Part shown: piece after piece, positions 1-9,033 of the stretch
How positions within the stretch are numbered: position 1 is the stretch's first letter
How the letters are laid out: each line of letters starts with the position of its first letter
Origin: Frankia sp. AgB1.9
Lineage (GTDB): Bacteria > Actinomycetota > Actinomycetes > Frankiales > Frankiaceae
Direction of reading: 5' to 3'
NCBI RefSeq assembly: GCF_016786355.1
Contig: NZ_JADWYX010000064.1
Span: forward strand, 1-51,117
Length of the DNA stretch: 51,117 nucleotides
Program-made: the position numbers and the translations under genes
The notes under the pieces: model-generated
The model's database searches: none
Told to the model about the DNA's origin: nothing
The model's input: only the letters and a program-made list of their open reading frames with translations

Positions 1-113
1 CCCGGAGCCCGGCCCCGCCAGGGCCATGAGGGGTACCTCGTGGGGGGCGGGGGGGCGGGGCGGCCGGCGGCCGCGCGGCGCCGGGGGGCGGCGGCGGCGG
101 CGGGCCGGTGGGG
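1..113. other. G-rich leading edge, no gene
   Basis: Extremely G/C-biased stretch with G runs and GGC repeats between the window edge and the 3' end of the binding-protein gene. No ORF with coding character is seen. It could be an ordinary 3' flank or a low-quality contig edge, since the other end of the window has a mirror-image poly-C problem. Confidence 0.5.
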
Positions 114-1712
114 TCAGGACTTGGCGATGCCGATCTTGGAGAAGTCGACCTCGAAGGCGCCGATGTTGTGCGCCTCGGCGATCCCGGTGATCCACTTCTG
201 GGCGAGGATCCAGTCGTTGTTGTTGGACAGGTGGTAGTAGCAGCCGTTCTTCGTGTATTCCTGCGCGGCCCTCACGTAGAGGCTGGTGTCACCGGTGGCG
301 ACGGCCTGGTCGAGGGTCGTGTTGACCGACGGCACGTCGCACTGCAGGAAGTCGATGCCACCGGACTTGTCCCAGAAGACGTGGCCCCACATGTAGGGGT
401 CACCGCCGTCGGGGCCGTTGGAGGCGTCGATGAAGGTGTCCGGGCCCTTGGTGGGGTCCTCGGACCAGGAGAAGACCTGGTCGGTGGTGTAGCCCTGGAC
501 CTTCGCGTCGAGGCCGTCCGCCTGCAGGGCCGCGGCGATGATGTTCGCCATCTTCTGGCCGTTGGGCTGGTTGGTCTGGAAGCCGACGGTGAGGCTCTTG
601 TCGGTCGCGGTCTTCGCGTAGGCCGCCATCACCGACGGGTCATAGGTGATGTCCTGCTTGTCCGTGCCGGCGGGGAGCATCCCGCGGGCGTAGCTGGTGG
701 TGGCCGGTGTGGCGAACTTGTCGCCGAGGACCTGGGAGACCAGCTGCTTCTGGTTGATCGACTGCAGGAACGCCATCCGGGCCGGCTGGGTGGCGAAGAA
801 GTCCTTGTTCGGGTTGGTGGTGATCTGCGCGGTCGCCATCATCGGCAGGAAGTAGTTGTCGACCGGGCGGCTCGCGTAACGCGGGATCGCCGAGGACGGC
901 AGCGCGTTGACGAGCAGCTGGACGTCCCCCTTGTCGAAGGCCAGCTCCAGCGCCGAGACGTCGGTGTAGACGGGCAGCCGGATCGTCTTGAACGGCGAGG
1001 TGCCGCCCCAGTACTTGGCGTACTGCGTCAGCACGTAGAGCCGGCCGACCTCGGCGGTGGTCAGCTCGTACGGCCCGGCCCCCAGGTCGTGGGTCTTCAG
1101 GTAGGTCTGCGCCTGGTCGGTGCCCGCGTGGTCCTTGAGGCCGGTGGGGGAGAGCATCTTCGGGCCGAACGGCGAGGCCAGGTAGTTCAGGAACGCCGAG
1201 TTCGCCGACTTGAGGTGCACCACGGCGGTCAGGTCGTCCGGGGTGTCAACCGAGGCCACGATCGCCGCGAGGTAGGCCGGGCCGCCGTTGATCGACGCCA
1301 TCCGGGCGATCGACGGCATGACGGCCGCCGAGGTGAACGGGGTGCCGTCGTGGAACGTCACGCCCGAGCGCAGGTGGAAGGTGTAGGTGAGCTTGTCGGC
1401 GCTGACGTCCCACGAGGTCGCGAGCTGCGGGGCGATCTTCACCTGGTCGGTGTTGGGCGCGTAGGTGACCAGGCCGTCGTAGACGTTCTTCATGATGGCG
1501 ATGCCGTTGCCGGCGTAGAAGGTCGCCGGGTCGGGTGGCATGCCGATGTCGCCGAGCAGGCCGACGGTGAGCGTGCCGTCGGTCGGCGGCTTGCTGGCCG
1601 GGCTGGCCGAGGACGAGCTGCCGCCGCCGCAGGCGGCGAGGGTGGCCGCGAGCACGGCCGCGACCGCGGCGGCCGCGGTTTTGGCCGCGCGCCGTCCGAG
1701 GGTGCGATTCAT
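114..1712 (-). CDS. ABC transporter substrate-binding lipoprotein (SBP family 5)
   Basis: Extracytoplasmic solute receptor of a dipeptide/oligopeptide-type (family 5) ABC importer, 532 aa, the usual length. The N-terminus has a basic start, an Ala-rich hydrophobic core and a lipobox L25-A-A-C28, so it is predicted to be a lipoprotein anchored outside the membrane. The mature part begins with a Gly/Ser linker followed by a typical family-5 opening (GTLTVGLLGDIG) and the YTFHLRSGVTFHDGTPF block found in almost all members. It is the last gene of the operon that starts at 8713 and is separated from the upstream permease by 122 bases containing a short inverted repeat (1761-1779), a common arrangement for expressing binding protein separately. 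The substrate is not visible from sequence; the neighbouring cyclic-amide hydrolases suggest a ureide, hydantoin or small peptide-like compound (inference). Confidence 0.93.
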   Translation of the reverse strand: MNRTLGRRAAKTAAAAVAAVLAATLAACGGGSSSSASPASKPPTDGTLTVGLLGDIGMPPDPATFYAGNGIAIMKNVYDGLVTYAPNTDQVKIAPQLATSWDVSADKLTYTFHLRSGVTFHDGTPFTSAAVMPSIARMASINGGPAYLAAIVASVDTPDDLTAVVHLKSANSAFLNYLASPFGPKMLSPTGLKDHAGTDQAQTYLKTHDLGAGPYELTTAEVGRLYVLTQYAKYWGGTSPFKTIRLPVYTDVSALELAFDKGDVQLLVNALPSSAIPRYASRPVDNYFLPMMATAQITTNPNKDFFATQPARMAFLQSINQKQLVSQVLGDKFATPATTSYARGMLPAGTDKQDITYDPSVMAAYAKTATDKSLTVGFQTNQPNGQKMANIIAAALQADGLDAKVQGYTTDQVFSWSEDPTKGPDTFIDASNGPDGGDPYMWGHVFWDKSGGIDFLQCDVPSVNTTLDQAVATGDTSLYVRAAQEYTKNGCYYHLSNNNDWILAQKWITGIAEAHNIGAFEVDFSKIGIAKS

Positions 1713-1834
1713 GGGTGAAGGTCCAATCAGACGAGCGGAGGGCGGACGGGCGGGGCGGGTGTCGACGGGCGTTGTCGACCGGGGGCGTGAGGCGGGGTTC
1801 AGGGGACGGCGGCGTTCGCAGGGCCGGCCGGGGT

Positions 1835-2821
1835 CTAGAGGGCCAGGCGTGGGTCGGCGAGGGTCTGGAGCACGTCGACGACGGCGTTGGCGACGATGTA
1901 GATGGCGCCGAGCAGCAACGTCACCCCGGCGATCGCGGGGAAGTCGCCGCTGGCGATGGAGTCGCCCAGGTAGGAGCCGATCCCGGGCCAGCTGAAGATC
2001 TTCTCTACGACGACGACGCCGGCGAACATCGAGCCGAGCTGCAGGCCGGACATCGACAGCGCCGGCCCGACCGCGTTGCGGGCCACGTGCCGGGCGACGA
2101 CGGCGCTCTCGCGCAGGCCCTTGGCCCGCGCCGTGCGGACGTGGTCGGCGCGCAGCGTGGTCTCGACGCTGGAGCGCAGGATCCGCCCGATCGCGATGGC
2201 CGGGGCGATCGCCAGCGCCAGCGCTGGCAGCAGCAGATGGCGCAGCGCCTGGCCGAACAGCCCAAGATTCCCGTGCAGCACGCTGTCGAGCAGCAGGAAC
2301 CCGGTCGGCGACGACGTGTCCGCGCCCCGCCCGGCCGCCGGCAGCCAGCCGAGGTCGGCGTAGAACACGACGATCCCGAGCACCCCGAGCAGGAACACCG
2401 GCGCCGACGCGGCGACGAGCAGCAGCCCACGGACCGGCGCGCTGCCGCGCACCCGCAGCGCCCCGGAGAACGCGTAGCCGGCGCCGAGCAGCGCCGCGAG
2501 GACGAACGCGGCGAAGACCAGCTCCAGCGTCGCCGGGAAGAAGTCCGCGAGGTCGGTGCCGATCGAGCGCCGGGTCCGCAGCGACGTGCCCAGGTCGCCG
2601 TGGGCGGCGTGGCCGACGTAGCTGAAGTACTGCTCGAACAGCGGCCGGTCCAGGCCGAGCCGGTGACGGACCTCGGCGATCTGCCCGGGTGACGCCTTGG
2701 CCCCCAGGTAGGCGGCGGCCGGGTCGGAGTCGGACAGGTGCTGGAGCACGAACAGCACCAGCAGCAGCAGGAGCAGCAGCCCGACGGCGATCCCGGCGCG
2801 GTGCAGCGCGAACCGTCTCAT
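1835..2821 (-). CDS. ABC transporter permease, DppB/OppB type
   Basis: Inner-membrane permease of the family-5 importer, 328 aa. It has a hydrophobic N-terminal helix (residues about 9-28), the DppB-like periplasmic segment GQIAEVRHRLGLDRPL, then five further membrane helices. The ATPase-contacting EAA loop is present (ARAKGLRESAVVARHV region). The start chosen is the ATG at 2821, which overlaps the TGA of the preceding permease gene (ATGA), so translation is coupled. The longer open frame in the same register, up to 3703, lies antisense-like over the next gene and has no coding character. Confidence 0.93.
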   Translation of the reverse strand: MRRFALHRAGIAVGLLLLLLLVLFVLQHLSDSDPAAAYLGAKASPGQIAEVRHRLGLDRPLFEQYFSYVGHAAHGDLGTSLRTRRSIGTDLADFFPATLELVFAAFVLAALLGAGYAFSGALRVRGSAPVRGLLLVAASAPVFLLGVLGIVVFYADLGWLPAAGRGADTSSPTGFLLLDSVLHGNLGLFGQALRHLLLPALALAIAPAIAIGRILRSSVETTLRADHVRTARAKGLRESAVVARHVARNAVGPALSMSGLQLGSMFAGVVVVEKIFSWPGIGSYLGDSIASGDFPAIAGVTLLLGAIYIVANAVVDVLQTLADPRLAL

Positions 2822-3684
2822 GACCGGCCTCCCAGCAGCCGGCGCAGCGCGTCCCCGCTCAGGTTCGCGATCAGCGTCAGGGCCAGCACGGCGAGGCCCG
2901 GAATGATCGGGACCCATTTCTGGCCGAGCAGCTGGTCGAGGGTGCTCGCCGTGTCGGCGCCGAGCTCGGGTGCCGGCTGCTGCTGGCCCAGGCCGATGAA
3001 CGACAGGCCGGCGAGCAGCAGGATCACGTTGCCGATGTCCAGGCTCGCGGACACCACCGCGCTCGGCACGACCCCGGGCAGCAGGTGGCGCACCACGATC
3101 CGGACCCGGCCGACGCCGGCCAGCCGGGCGGCCTCGACGTGGGGCCGGGCCGCGAGCGCCCGCACCTCGCCGCGGATGATCCGGGCGTAGTACGGCCACC
3201 AGACCAGCGAGATCCCGATCAGGGTGTGCAGCAGGCTCGGCCCCAGCGCGGAGACGATCGCGATCGCGACGAGCGCGCCGGGCATCGCGAGGAACAGGTC
3301 GGTGGTCCGCATCAGCACCGCGTCGACCCAGCCGCCAGCCGCGCCCGCGATCAGGCCGACCGTCCCGCCGACGACCAGGCCGACGGCGACGACGAGCAGC
3401 GCCGACAGCCAGCTGGCCCGCATCCCGAGCAGCACCCGGGACAGCAGGTCGCGCCCGATCGAGTCGGTGCCGAGCAGGTGGTGCGGCGAGAGCGGCGCGA
3501 GGTCGAGGTCCCCGACCGGCGACACCGGGTTGTAGGGCGCGAGGACCGGCGCGAGCAGCGCGACGAGGGTGACCAGGCCGAGCAGCCCGACGAGCGCCCG
3601 GTCGACCCAGTACGAGCGGCCCCGGCGCAGCCGGCCGGCGACGTCGACGCCGAACCGGGTGGGCAGGGTGGCGACCGTGCTCAT
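2818..3684 (-). CDS. ABC transporter permease, DppC/OppC type
   Basis: Second permease, 288 aa, pairs with the DppB-type subunit. It shows the DppC family pattern: one N-terminal helix (about residues 31-50), then SPHHLLGTDSIGRDLLSRVLLG, which is the family's hallmark block before the membrane core, and an EAA-like loop (EAARLAGVGRVRIVVRHLLP). The ATG at 3684 overlaps the stop codon of the upstream ATPase gene by four bases, and its own stop overlaps the next start the same way. Together these show one transcript and a fixed subunit order. Confident family assignment; substrate unknown. Confidence 0.93.
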   Translation of the reverse strand: MSTVATLPTRFGVDVAGRLRRGRSYWVDRALVGLLGLVTLVALLAPVLAPYNPVSPVGDLDLAPLSPHHLLGTDSIGRDLLSRVLLGMRASWLSALLVVAVGLVVGGTVGLIAGAAGGWVDAVLMRTTDLFLAMPGALVAIAIVSALGPSLLHTLIGISLVWWPYYARIIRGEVRALAARPHVEAARLAGVGRVRIVVRHLLPGVVPSAVVSASLDIGNVILLLAGLSFIGLGQQQPAPELGADTASTLDQLLGQKWVPIIPGLAVLALTLIANLSGDALRRLLGGRS

Positions 3685-5531
3685 GCGGACTCCACGGCAT
3701 CAAGCGGGCGATGATCCAGACGGGGTACGGCGGCGAGCAGCGCCCGAGTGCGCTCGTGCGCCGGCGCGGTCAGGACGGTGTCGGTGGCGCCGGTCTCGAC
3801 GACCTCGCCGTCGGCGATGACGGCGATCCGGTCGCCCATCAGCCGGGCCACGGCCAGGTCGTGGGTGACGAACACGACGGCCATCCCGAACCGGGCCCGC
3901 AGGTCGCGGATGAGATCGAGCACGGTCGCGGCCAGCGAGGCGTCCAGCGCGCTGGTCGGCTCGTCGCACAGCAGCACCGCCGGTGGGACGAGCACGGCGC
4001 GGGCCAGGCCGATCCGCTGGCGCTGCCCGCCGGACAGCTCCGCCGGCCGGGCGGCGAGCACCGCGTCGGGCAGGCCGAGCAGCCCGAGGGTCTCGGTGAT
4101 CCGCGCCGCCGTCTGGGCCTTGCCCAGACGCAGCGGGCGCAGCCGTTCGCGCAGCTGGCTGCCGACCGACAGCCACGGGGTCAGCGACGAGCCGGCGTCC
4201 TGGAAGACCATCTGCGCGCCGCCGCGCACGACCGCGGTCCCGTCGGTCGGCTTCGTCAGGCCGGCGATGACGCGCAGCAGCGTCGACTTGCCCGACCCGC
4301 TCTCGCCGACGACGGCAACCGCCTCGCCGGCGCGGACATCGAGGTCGACGCCGCGCAGCGCGTGCACGACGTGCTTGGGGCCCCGGCCGCTCTTCGCGGT
4401 GAACCGGCAGTGCAGGCCACGGATCTCGACGACGGGCGCACCGGTCGGCTCGGCCGCGAGCGCCGCCTTCGCGGCGGCGGCCGGATGGACCGGGGTGGGC
4501 GGCGCGGCCACGATCGGCGCGACGTCGGCCGCCGGGCGCCAGCAGGCCCGCAGGTGGTGCGGCCGGAAACGCTCGATCGGCGGCTGGTCGGTCGCGCACC
4601 GCTCGACGACCAGCGGGCAGCGGGTGTGGTACGCGCAGCCGGTGAGCCGGGCGGCGACGTCGCCGGCCTCCGCGGGCAGCGTCCGCAGCGCGCCGGTCCG
4701 CGGGGTGTCCAGGTCGAGGCGGGCGCCGAGCAGGCCGGCGGTGTAGGGGTGCGCGGCGTGGTGCAGCACGTCGCCGGTCGGGCCGACCTCGGCGAGCCGG
4801 CCCTGGTAGAGCACCGCGATCCGGTCGGTGAGCTGCGCGGCGACGGCCAGGTCGTGGGTGATGAACAGGACCGCGCAGCCGAGCTCGTCGCGCAGCTCAC
4901 CGAGCAGCGCGAGCAGCTGCGCCTGGACGGTGACGTCGAGCGCGGTCGTCGGCTCGTCGGCGATCACCAGCGCCGGGGTGCCGGTCAGCGCGATCGCGGC
5001 CATCACCCGCTGGCGCAGCCCGCCGGACAGCTCGTGCGGGAACGCCCGCAGCCGCCGGACCGGCTCGGGGACACCGACGGCGGTGAGCAGCCGGACCGCC
5101 TCGGCCTCGTCGCGGCTGACCTCGGTGATCTGCCGGCCGACTCGCATTGTCGGGTTCAGCGACGTCATCGGGTCCTGGAAGATGACGCCCAGGTTCTGGC
5201 GGCGCAGCCGGCGCAGCTCGGCCGGTGAGCCGTGCACGACGTCGGTGCCGGCGACCCGGATCTCACCGTCGACCACCGGGCGGGACGCCGCCGGGAGCAG
5301 GCCCATCAGGGCCAGGGCCAGCACGCTCTTGCCCGAGCCGGACTCGCCGACCAGGCCGACGATCTCGCCGGGCGCGATCTCCAGGTCGACGCCGCGCAGC
5401 ACCGGCGACGTCACCCCGTTGCGGGTCAGCGACACGGTCAGCCCGCGTACGCTCGCCACCGGCCCGGCCGCCAACGTCTCGGCCGCCAGGGTCCCGGTCA
5501 CGGCGGTCCCGGTCACCGTGGGCTCAGCCAT
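3681..5531 (-). CDS. Fused dipeptide-type ABC ATPase (DppD-DppF fusion)
   Basis: A single 616-aa protein carrying both ATPase halves of the importer. Half 1: Walker A GESGSGKS near residues 62-69, signature LSGGLRQR near 168, Walker B ending ADEPTTALD near 191-199. It is followed by the oligopeptide-transporter C-terminal region with four cysteines (C299, C305, C312, C330). Half 2: Walker A near 409-416, signature LSGGQRQR, Walker B CDEPTSALD. The start chosen is the ATG at 5531, which overlaps the end of the deacetylase gene; the open frame extends 20 codons further up inside that gene. Fusions of the D and F subunits are known in actinobacteria, so this is unusual but not unique. It powers import through the two permeases encoded downstream. 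Confidence 0.93.
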   Translation of the reverse strand: MAEPTVTGTAVTGTLAAETLAAGPVASVRGLTVSLTRNGVTSPVLRGVDLEIAPGEIVGLVGESGSGKSVLALALMGLLPAASRPVVDGEIRVAGTDVVHGSPAELRRLRRQNLGVIFQDPMTSLNPTMRVGRQITEVSRDEAEAVRLLTAVGVPEPVRRLRAFPHELSGGLRQRVMAAIALTGTPALVIADEPTTALDVTVQAQLLALLGELRDELGCAVLFITHDLAVAAQLTDRIAVLYQGRLAEVGPTGDVLHHAAHPYTAGLLGARLDLDTPRTGALRTLPAEAGDVAARLTGCAYHTRCPLVVERCATDQPPIERFRPHHLRACWRPAADVAPIVAAPPTPVHPAAAAKAALAAEPTGAPVVEIRGLHCRFTAKSGRGPKHVVHALRGVDLDVRAGEAVAVVGESGSGKSTLLRVIAGLTKPTDGTAVVRGGAQMVFQDAGSSLTPWLSVGSQLRERLRPLRLGKAQTAARITETLGLLGLPDAVLAARPAELSGGQRQRIGLARAVLVPPAVLLCDEPTSALDASLAATVLDLIRDLRARFGMAVVFVTHDLAVARLMGDRIAVIADGEVVETGATDTVLTAPAHERTRALLAAVPRLDHRPLDAVESA

Positions 5532-6414
5532 CGCGGCCTCCGGTACCGGCGGGCGGCGGGCACAACGCGGCGAACGCGGCGTGGATCTCACCCGGGCGGG
5601 CGAGCCAGGCCCGGTCGCGTCGGGCCGCGATGTGCGCGAGCGCCCGGGTCACCTGGCGCAGCCGGAACGGCACCCCGGAGATGAACGAGTGCAGCACGAT
5701 GCTCATCACCAGCGGCCCGTCATCGGCGCTCAACAGCTCGTCGAACTCGTCGACGATCATGTCGGCGAACGTCGAGGCGTCGACGTGACGGCCGATCACC
5801 GAGCTGGAGTCGTTCAGTTCCAGGGCGTAGGGGATAGACAGCAGCGGGCCGGTCGTGGTGCGCAGCCAGAACGGCCGGTCGTCGGCGCGCAGGTCGAGCA
5901 GGTAGCGGTAGCCGGTGGCCGCGAGAAGGTCGATCGTGGCCGGGGTGTGGGTGAGCCAGGGGCTCGACCAGCCGCCGGGGCGGGCGCCCTCCTCCTTCTC
6001 GATCCGGCTGGCGACCGCGTCGAGGTAGTCGCGTTCCTGGCCGGCTGGCAGGTCGGCGAGCGAGTCGGAGTTCGAGATCCCGTGCCCGACCAGCTCCGCG
6101 CCGGCCGTACGGGCCGCGTCGGTGACCGCGGCGGCCGCGTCGTAGACCTGGGTGTTGAGCAGCAGCGTCGGCGGGATGCCGAGCGAGCCCAGCCGGTCGA
6201 GCAGGCGGAACACCCCCACCCGGTTGCCGTAGTCACGCCAGGCGCCGTTGACCAGGTCGGGCGCCGGCACGTCCGGCAGCAGGTCCTCGACGTGGCCCTC
6301 GCCCGCCCGGTAGTCCTCCACCCCGATCGCCACGTAGACGGCCAGGCGGCGCCCGCCGGGCCAGCTCCCTGGCGACGGCGAGGTGATCGGGTCGTAGTCG
6401 TAGCGGCGTGTCAT
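5524..6414 (-). CDS. Polysaccharide deacetylase-family protein, PuuE/allantoinase-like
   Basis: 296-aa NodB-fold protein. Its opening (RRYDYDPITSPSPGSWPGG followed by RLAVYVAIGVEDY) resembles PuuE-type allantoinases and related cyclic-imide hydrolases rather than true polysaccharide deacetylases. Further features are the GHGISNSDSL block (family: G-H-G), the SSPWLTHT loop and a C-terminal VLHSFISG segment. No signal peptide is present, so it is cytoplasmic, consistent with hydrolysis of an imported cyclic amide. The ATG at 6414 overlaps the stop of the amidohydrolase gene (ATGA); an ATG five codons upstream is possible. The fold is confident; the reaction (ring opening of allantoin-like or imide substrate) is inferred from family and context. 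Confidence 0.8.
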   Translation of the reverse strand: MTRRYDYDPITSPSPGSWPGGRRLAVYVAIGVEDYRAGEGHVEDLLPDVPAPDLVNGAWRDYGNRVGVFRLLDRLGSLGIPPTLLLNTQVYDAAAAVTDAARTAGAELVGHGISNSDSLADLPAGQERDYLDAVASRIEKEEGARPGGWSSPWLTHTPATIDLLAATGYRYLLDLRADDRPFWLRTTTGPLLSIPYALELNDSSSVIGRHVDASTFADMIVDEFDELLSADDGPLVMSIVLHSFISGVPFRLRQVTRALAHIAARRDRAWLARPGEIHAAFAALCPPPAGTGGRDG

Positions 6415-7994
6415 CGGCTGCCCACCCATCTCGTCATGCCGACGTCGACGGCGGCCGCCTGGCGGACCATCCGCTGGTACGTCGGATACAGCCGTCGCGC
6501 TCCTTCGGCCCGGCGGGCGAGCAGGCCGGGACGGGCGGCGGCGAACAGCTCCCTGGCCTCGGCGAGCAGCGCCGCCTCGTCGACGCTGGTGACCGTGCCG
6601 TGCTCGGCGACGACGACGCCGTCGACCATGGTCAGCACGACGCTGCCGCCGGACTCGCAGTAGACAAGCTGGCCGGCCAGGTCGTTCAGCGGCGTGAACG
6701 CGGGGGAGCGCAGGTCGAGCAGGGCCAGGTCGGCGAGCGCCCCGGGCACGATCCGGCCGAGCTCGCCCCGGCGCAGCATCGCGGCGGCGCCGCCGGTCCA
6801 CAGCGCGTCGAGCACCTCGGCCGGCGCCGGCCACCGCTCGCTGTCCAGGCCGGTGACGTTGTGGATCAGGCCGGCGAGCTTGACGACGTTCCACAGGTCG
6901 GCGGCGTCGTTGCAGATCGCCTCGTCGACGCCGAGGGCCACCGGGATGCCGCGGTCGAGCATCGCCCGCAGCGGCATCACCCCGCTGCCCAGGCGCAGGT
7001 TGCTGACCGGGTTGTGCACGACGACCGCACCGGCCGCGGCGATCAGGTCGAGGTCCGCGTCGTCGGTCCACACCGCGTGGATCACGTTCGTGCGGGCGTT
7101 GAGCAGGCCCAGGTCGGCGGTATACCGGACCAGCGAGCGGCCGGCGAACCGCGGCTGGGCGTCCGCGAGGACCCGCTGGGTCTTCGTCTCCAGCATGTGC
7201 GCGTAGAGCGGGACGTGGTGGCGGGCGGACAGCTCGTTGAGCGCGGCGAAGTACTCGGGGCTGACCCGCTGCGGCGCGGAGATCGACACTGCGGCCGTCA
7301 GCCGGCCGCCGGCGGCGCCGTGCCAGGTGTCGAACAGGTACCCGTAGAGCTCCAGCAGCTCGTCGCGCGACCGGGGTCCTGGCGCGTCGAGCGCGGCCCG
7401 CAGCTCGGCCGGGGCGAGGCCGTCGAGGAACGGCAGCTTCTCGGTCTCGGCGAGTTCCGGCTGGTCGAGCGCGACGGCGGCGCGAATCCCACAGTCGCGG
7501 TAGGCGGCGAGGACCGCGTCGATGATCTCCGGTTCGGGCCAGGGCATGATGAACGCGTCGTCCTGGACGGACGTGGTGCCGGTCCGCAGCATCTCCAGCG
7601 CGGCCAGCATCGTGCGCAGGTAGGCCTCGCGCGGGCTCGGCGGTTCCGCGTCGGCCGGCGTCTCGAAGAGCATGAACAGCTCGAGGGGCATGCTCGGCAG
7701 GTCGCCTTTGAGATGGTTCGCCGGCGAGTGGAAATGGGCGTTGATCATCCCGGGGATCAGCAGGTGGTGACCGTGACCAGCCACGACGCGGTCCGGGTTC
7801 GGGCGGCCCGGGCGGGTCGCGTCGGTGCCGACGGCGGCGATCCGGTTGCCGACGACGAGCACGTCGGTCGGGCCGGTCGCGTGCCCGGGGGCGTCGCGGT
7901 CGTAGACGAGCACGTCGCGGAACAGGATCGTGGTCGTCGCGGTGCGCCGGTCTGGCGCGGCGCCAGCCGGCACGGGTGCCGAGGCCGCGCTCAC
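6411..7994 (-). CDS. Amidohydrolase, cytosine/guanine-deaminase or chlorohydrolase-like
   Basis: 527-aa metal-dependent hydrolase of the SsnA/AtzA/guanine-deaminase branch. Metal motif HxH is at H87/H89 in GMINAHFHS, typical of the family; downstream are the YAHMLET block, the VIHAVWTDD metal-His region and VALGVDEAICND carrying the metal Asp, then the C-terminal beta-domain (LGRIVPGALADLALLDL). The start is a GTG at 7994 overlapping the TGA of the racemase gene (GTGA). A likely role is deaminating or hydrolysing an N-heterocycle or ureide brought in by the coupled ABC system. The exact substrate cannot be read from sequence. Confidence 0.85.
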   Translation of the reverse strand: MSAASAPVPAGAAPDRRTATTTILFRDVLVYDRDAPGHATGPTDVLVVGNRIAAVGTDATRPGRPNPDRVVAGHGHHLLIPGMINAHFHSPANHLKGDLPSMPLELFMLFETPADAEPPSPREAYLRTMLAALEMLRTGTTSVQDDAFIMPWPEPEIIDAVLAAYRDCGIRAAVALDQPELAETEKLPFLDGLAPAELRAALDAPGPRSRDELLELYGYLFDTWHGAAGGRLTAAVSISAPQRVSPEYFAALNELSARHHVPLYAHMLETKTQRVLADAQPRFAGRSLVRYTADLGLLNARTNVIHAVWTDDADLDLIAAAGAVVVHNPVSNLRLGSGVMPLRAMLDRGIPVALGVDEAICNDAADLWNVVKLAGLIHNVTGLDSERWPAPAEVLDALWTGGAAAMLRRGELGRIVPGALADLALLDLRSPAFTPLNDLAGQLVYCESGGSVVLTMVDGVVVAEHGTVTSVDEAALLAEARELFAAARPGLLARRAEGARRLYPTYQRMVRQAAAVDVGMTRWVGSR

Positions 7995-8713
7995 GCGAGC
8001 ACCGGCCCGAGCCGGTCGGGCGGCGCGTAGGTCGCCACCCGGGACGTCGACAGCCGCTGGGCGAGCAGCCCCTCGACCATGGTGACCGCCGCTGCGACGC
8101 CCTCCACCACCGGCACGCCGAGCCGGTCGGTCAGCGGGCCGACGAGGTCGGCGAGGCCCGCGCAGCCGAGCACGATCGCCTCGGCGCCGTCGGCGGCCAG
8201 CGCGTCGGCCGCCTCGGCGGCGACGGCGTCCAACAGGTGCAGCGAGCCGCCGTGCACCTCGGCGACGGGCTCCTCGATCGCGCGCACGGTCGCCCGGTGC
8301 GCGAGGCCGGTCTCGCGCAGCACCCGGTGCGACTGCTCCCGGGTCCGCGGCGGCAGCGTGACGACGCTGAACCGGGCGGCCAGCAGTGCCGCGGTGAACA
8401 GCGCCGCCTCCGTCATGCCGACGACCGGGCCGCGGGCGGTCTCCCTCGCCGCCGGCAGGCCCGTGTCGCCGAAGCAGGCGATCACATAGCCGTCGACGCC
8501 GGTGGCCTCGCCGGCCCTGACCTGCTCCAGGACTGCGAGCGCGCCCCACACCTCGTCGGTGTTGCTCTCCACCGACTCGACCCCGCGGGCCGCGGTCGAC
8601 TCGACCAGCCGGGTTGACGGGCCGGCCACCGCCTCGGCGCCGGCGAGCACCGCCCGGGTCATCGACGCGGTGGTGTTCGGGTTGACGATCATGATCGTCC
8701 GCGGCGCGCTCAC
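7991..8713 (-). CDS. Asp/Glu/hydantoin racemase-family protein
   Basis: 240-aa member of the hydantoin/aspartate racemase superfamily. The N-terminal IMIVNPNTT motif and the two cysteines expected for two-base racemization, C80 (YVIACFGD) and C184 (IVLGCAGL), are in the right places. It is the first gene of the operon; the start chosen is the GTG at 8713, whose product begins SAPRTIMIVNPN, because the longer open frame (to 8860) has no family homology-like start. Family members interconvert enantiomers of hydantoins or allantoin. Next to a PuuE-like hydrolase and an amidohydrolase this suggests degradation of a chiral cyclic ureide (inference). Regulation is probably by the divergent GntR-family gene at 9034. 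Confidence 0.87.
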   Translation of the reverse strand: MSAPRTIMIVNPNTTASMTRAVLAGAEAVAGPSTRLVESTAARGVESVESNTDEVWGALAVLEQVRAGEATGVDGYVIACFGDTGLPAARETARGPVVGMTEAALFTAALLAARFSVVTLPPRTREQSHRVLRETGLAHRATVRAIEEPVAEVHGGSLHLLDAVAAEAADALAADGAEAIVLGCAGLADLVGPLTDRLGVPVVEGVAAAVTMVEGLLAQRLSTSRVATYAPPDRLGPVLA

Positions 8714-8784
8714 CGGCTCGCCACCGCCCGGGTGGCGGCCGGTCCGGCGGCTCGGCCGGGCATCGTCCGCATCAGGTCCACGAG

Positions 8785-8885
8785 GCGAAACGGTATACAA
8801 CTCGGTGTTTCGGTCGAGAAAAGTTTGGGCTACGTTCCCGGTAGCGCGGGGATCTAGCATTAACGATCATGAAAACGGTATTCCG
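8785..8885. promoter_or_regulatory. Candidate GntR operator pair in the divergent intergenic region
   Basis: The 320-base gap (8714-9033) between the racemase operon and the GntR gene contains two related sequences: GCGAAACGGTATACAACTC at 8785-8803, with a perfect GTATAC core, and GAAAACGGTATTCCG at 8871-8885. Sharing of GAAA(A)CGGTATnC makes them candidate sites for the adjacent regulator. This is inferred from position and repetition only. The AT-richest part of the gap (8852-8880) is a plausible promoter location. Nothing else is seen in this gap. Confidence 0.4.
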
Positions 8886-9033
8886 TCTCACGCCCGGACC
8901 GGGCTCTGGCGGGTTAGCGTTGCTAGGCCGGGCTGACCGGTGGCGGCGGTCGGCTGATCGTCCGCCGGCGCGGCCGGGATGCGACCATGGAGCCACCAGG
9001 CAGCCTGGGACAGCGGGAGGAGACCCCACACCG

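Noticed and set aside
108..1718. Long plus-strand frames opposite real genes (also at 3711-5228, 6408-8030, 16111-17820, 42732-45047 minus)
   Set aside because: They are mirror frames created by strong GC3 bias; translations are Gly/Arg/Ala/Val mosaics without any family motif, while the opposite strand holds complete known proteins.
1761..1779. GTCGAC/GTCGAC inverted repeat before the binding-protein gene as a terminator
   Set aside because: Arms of six bases in GC-rich DNA are too weak to call; mentioned only as a possible mRNA-processing hairpin.
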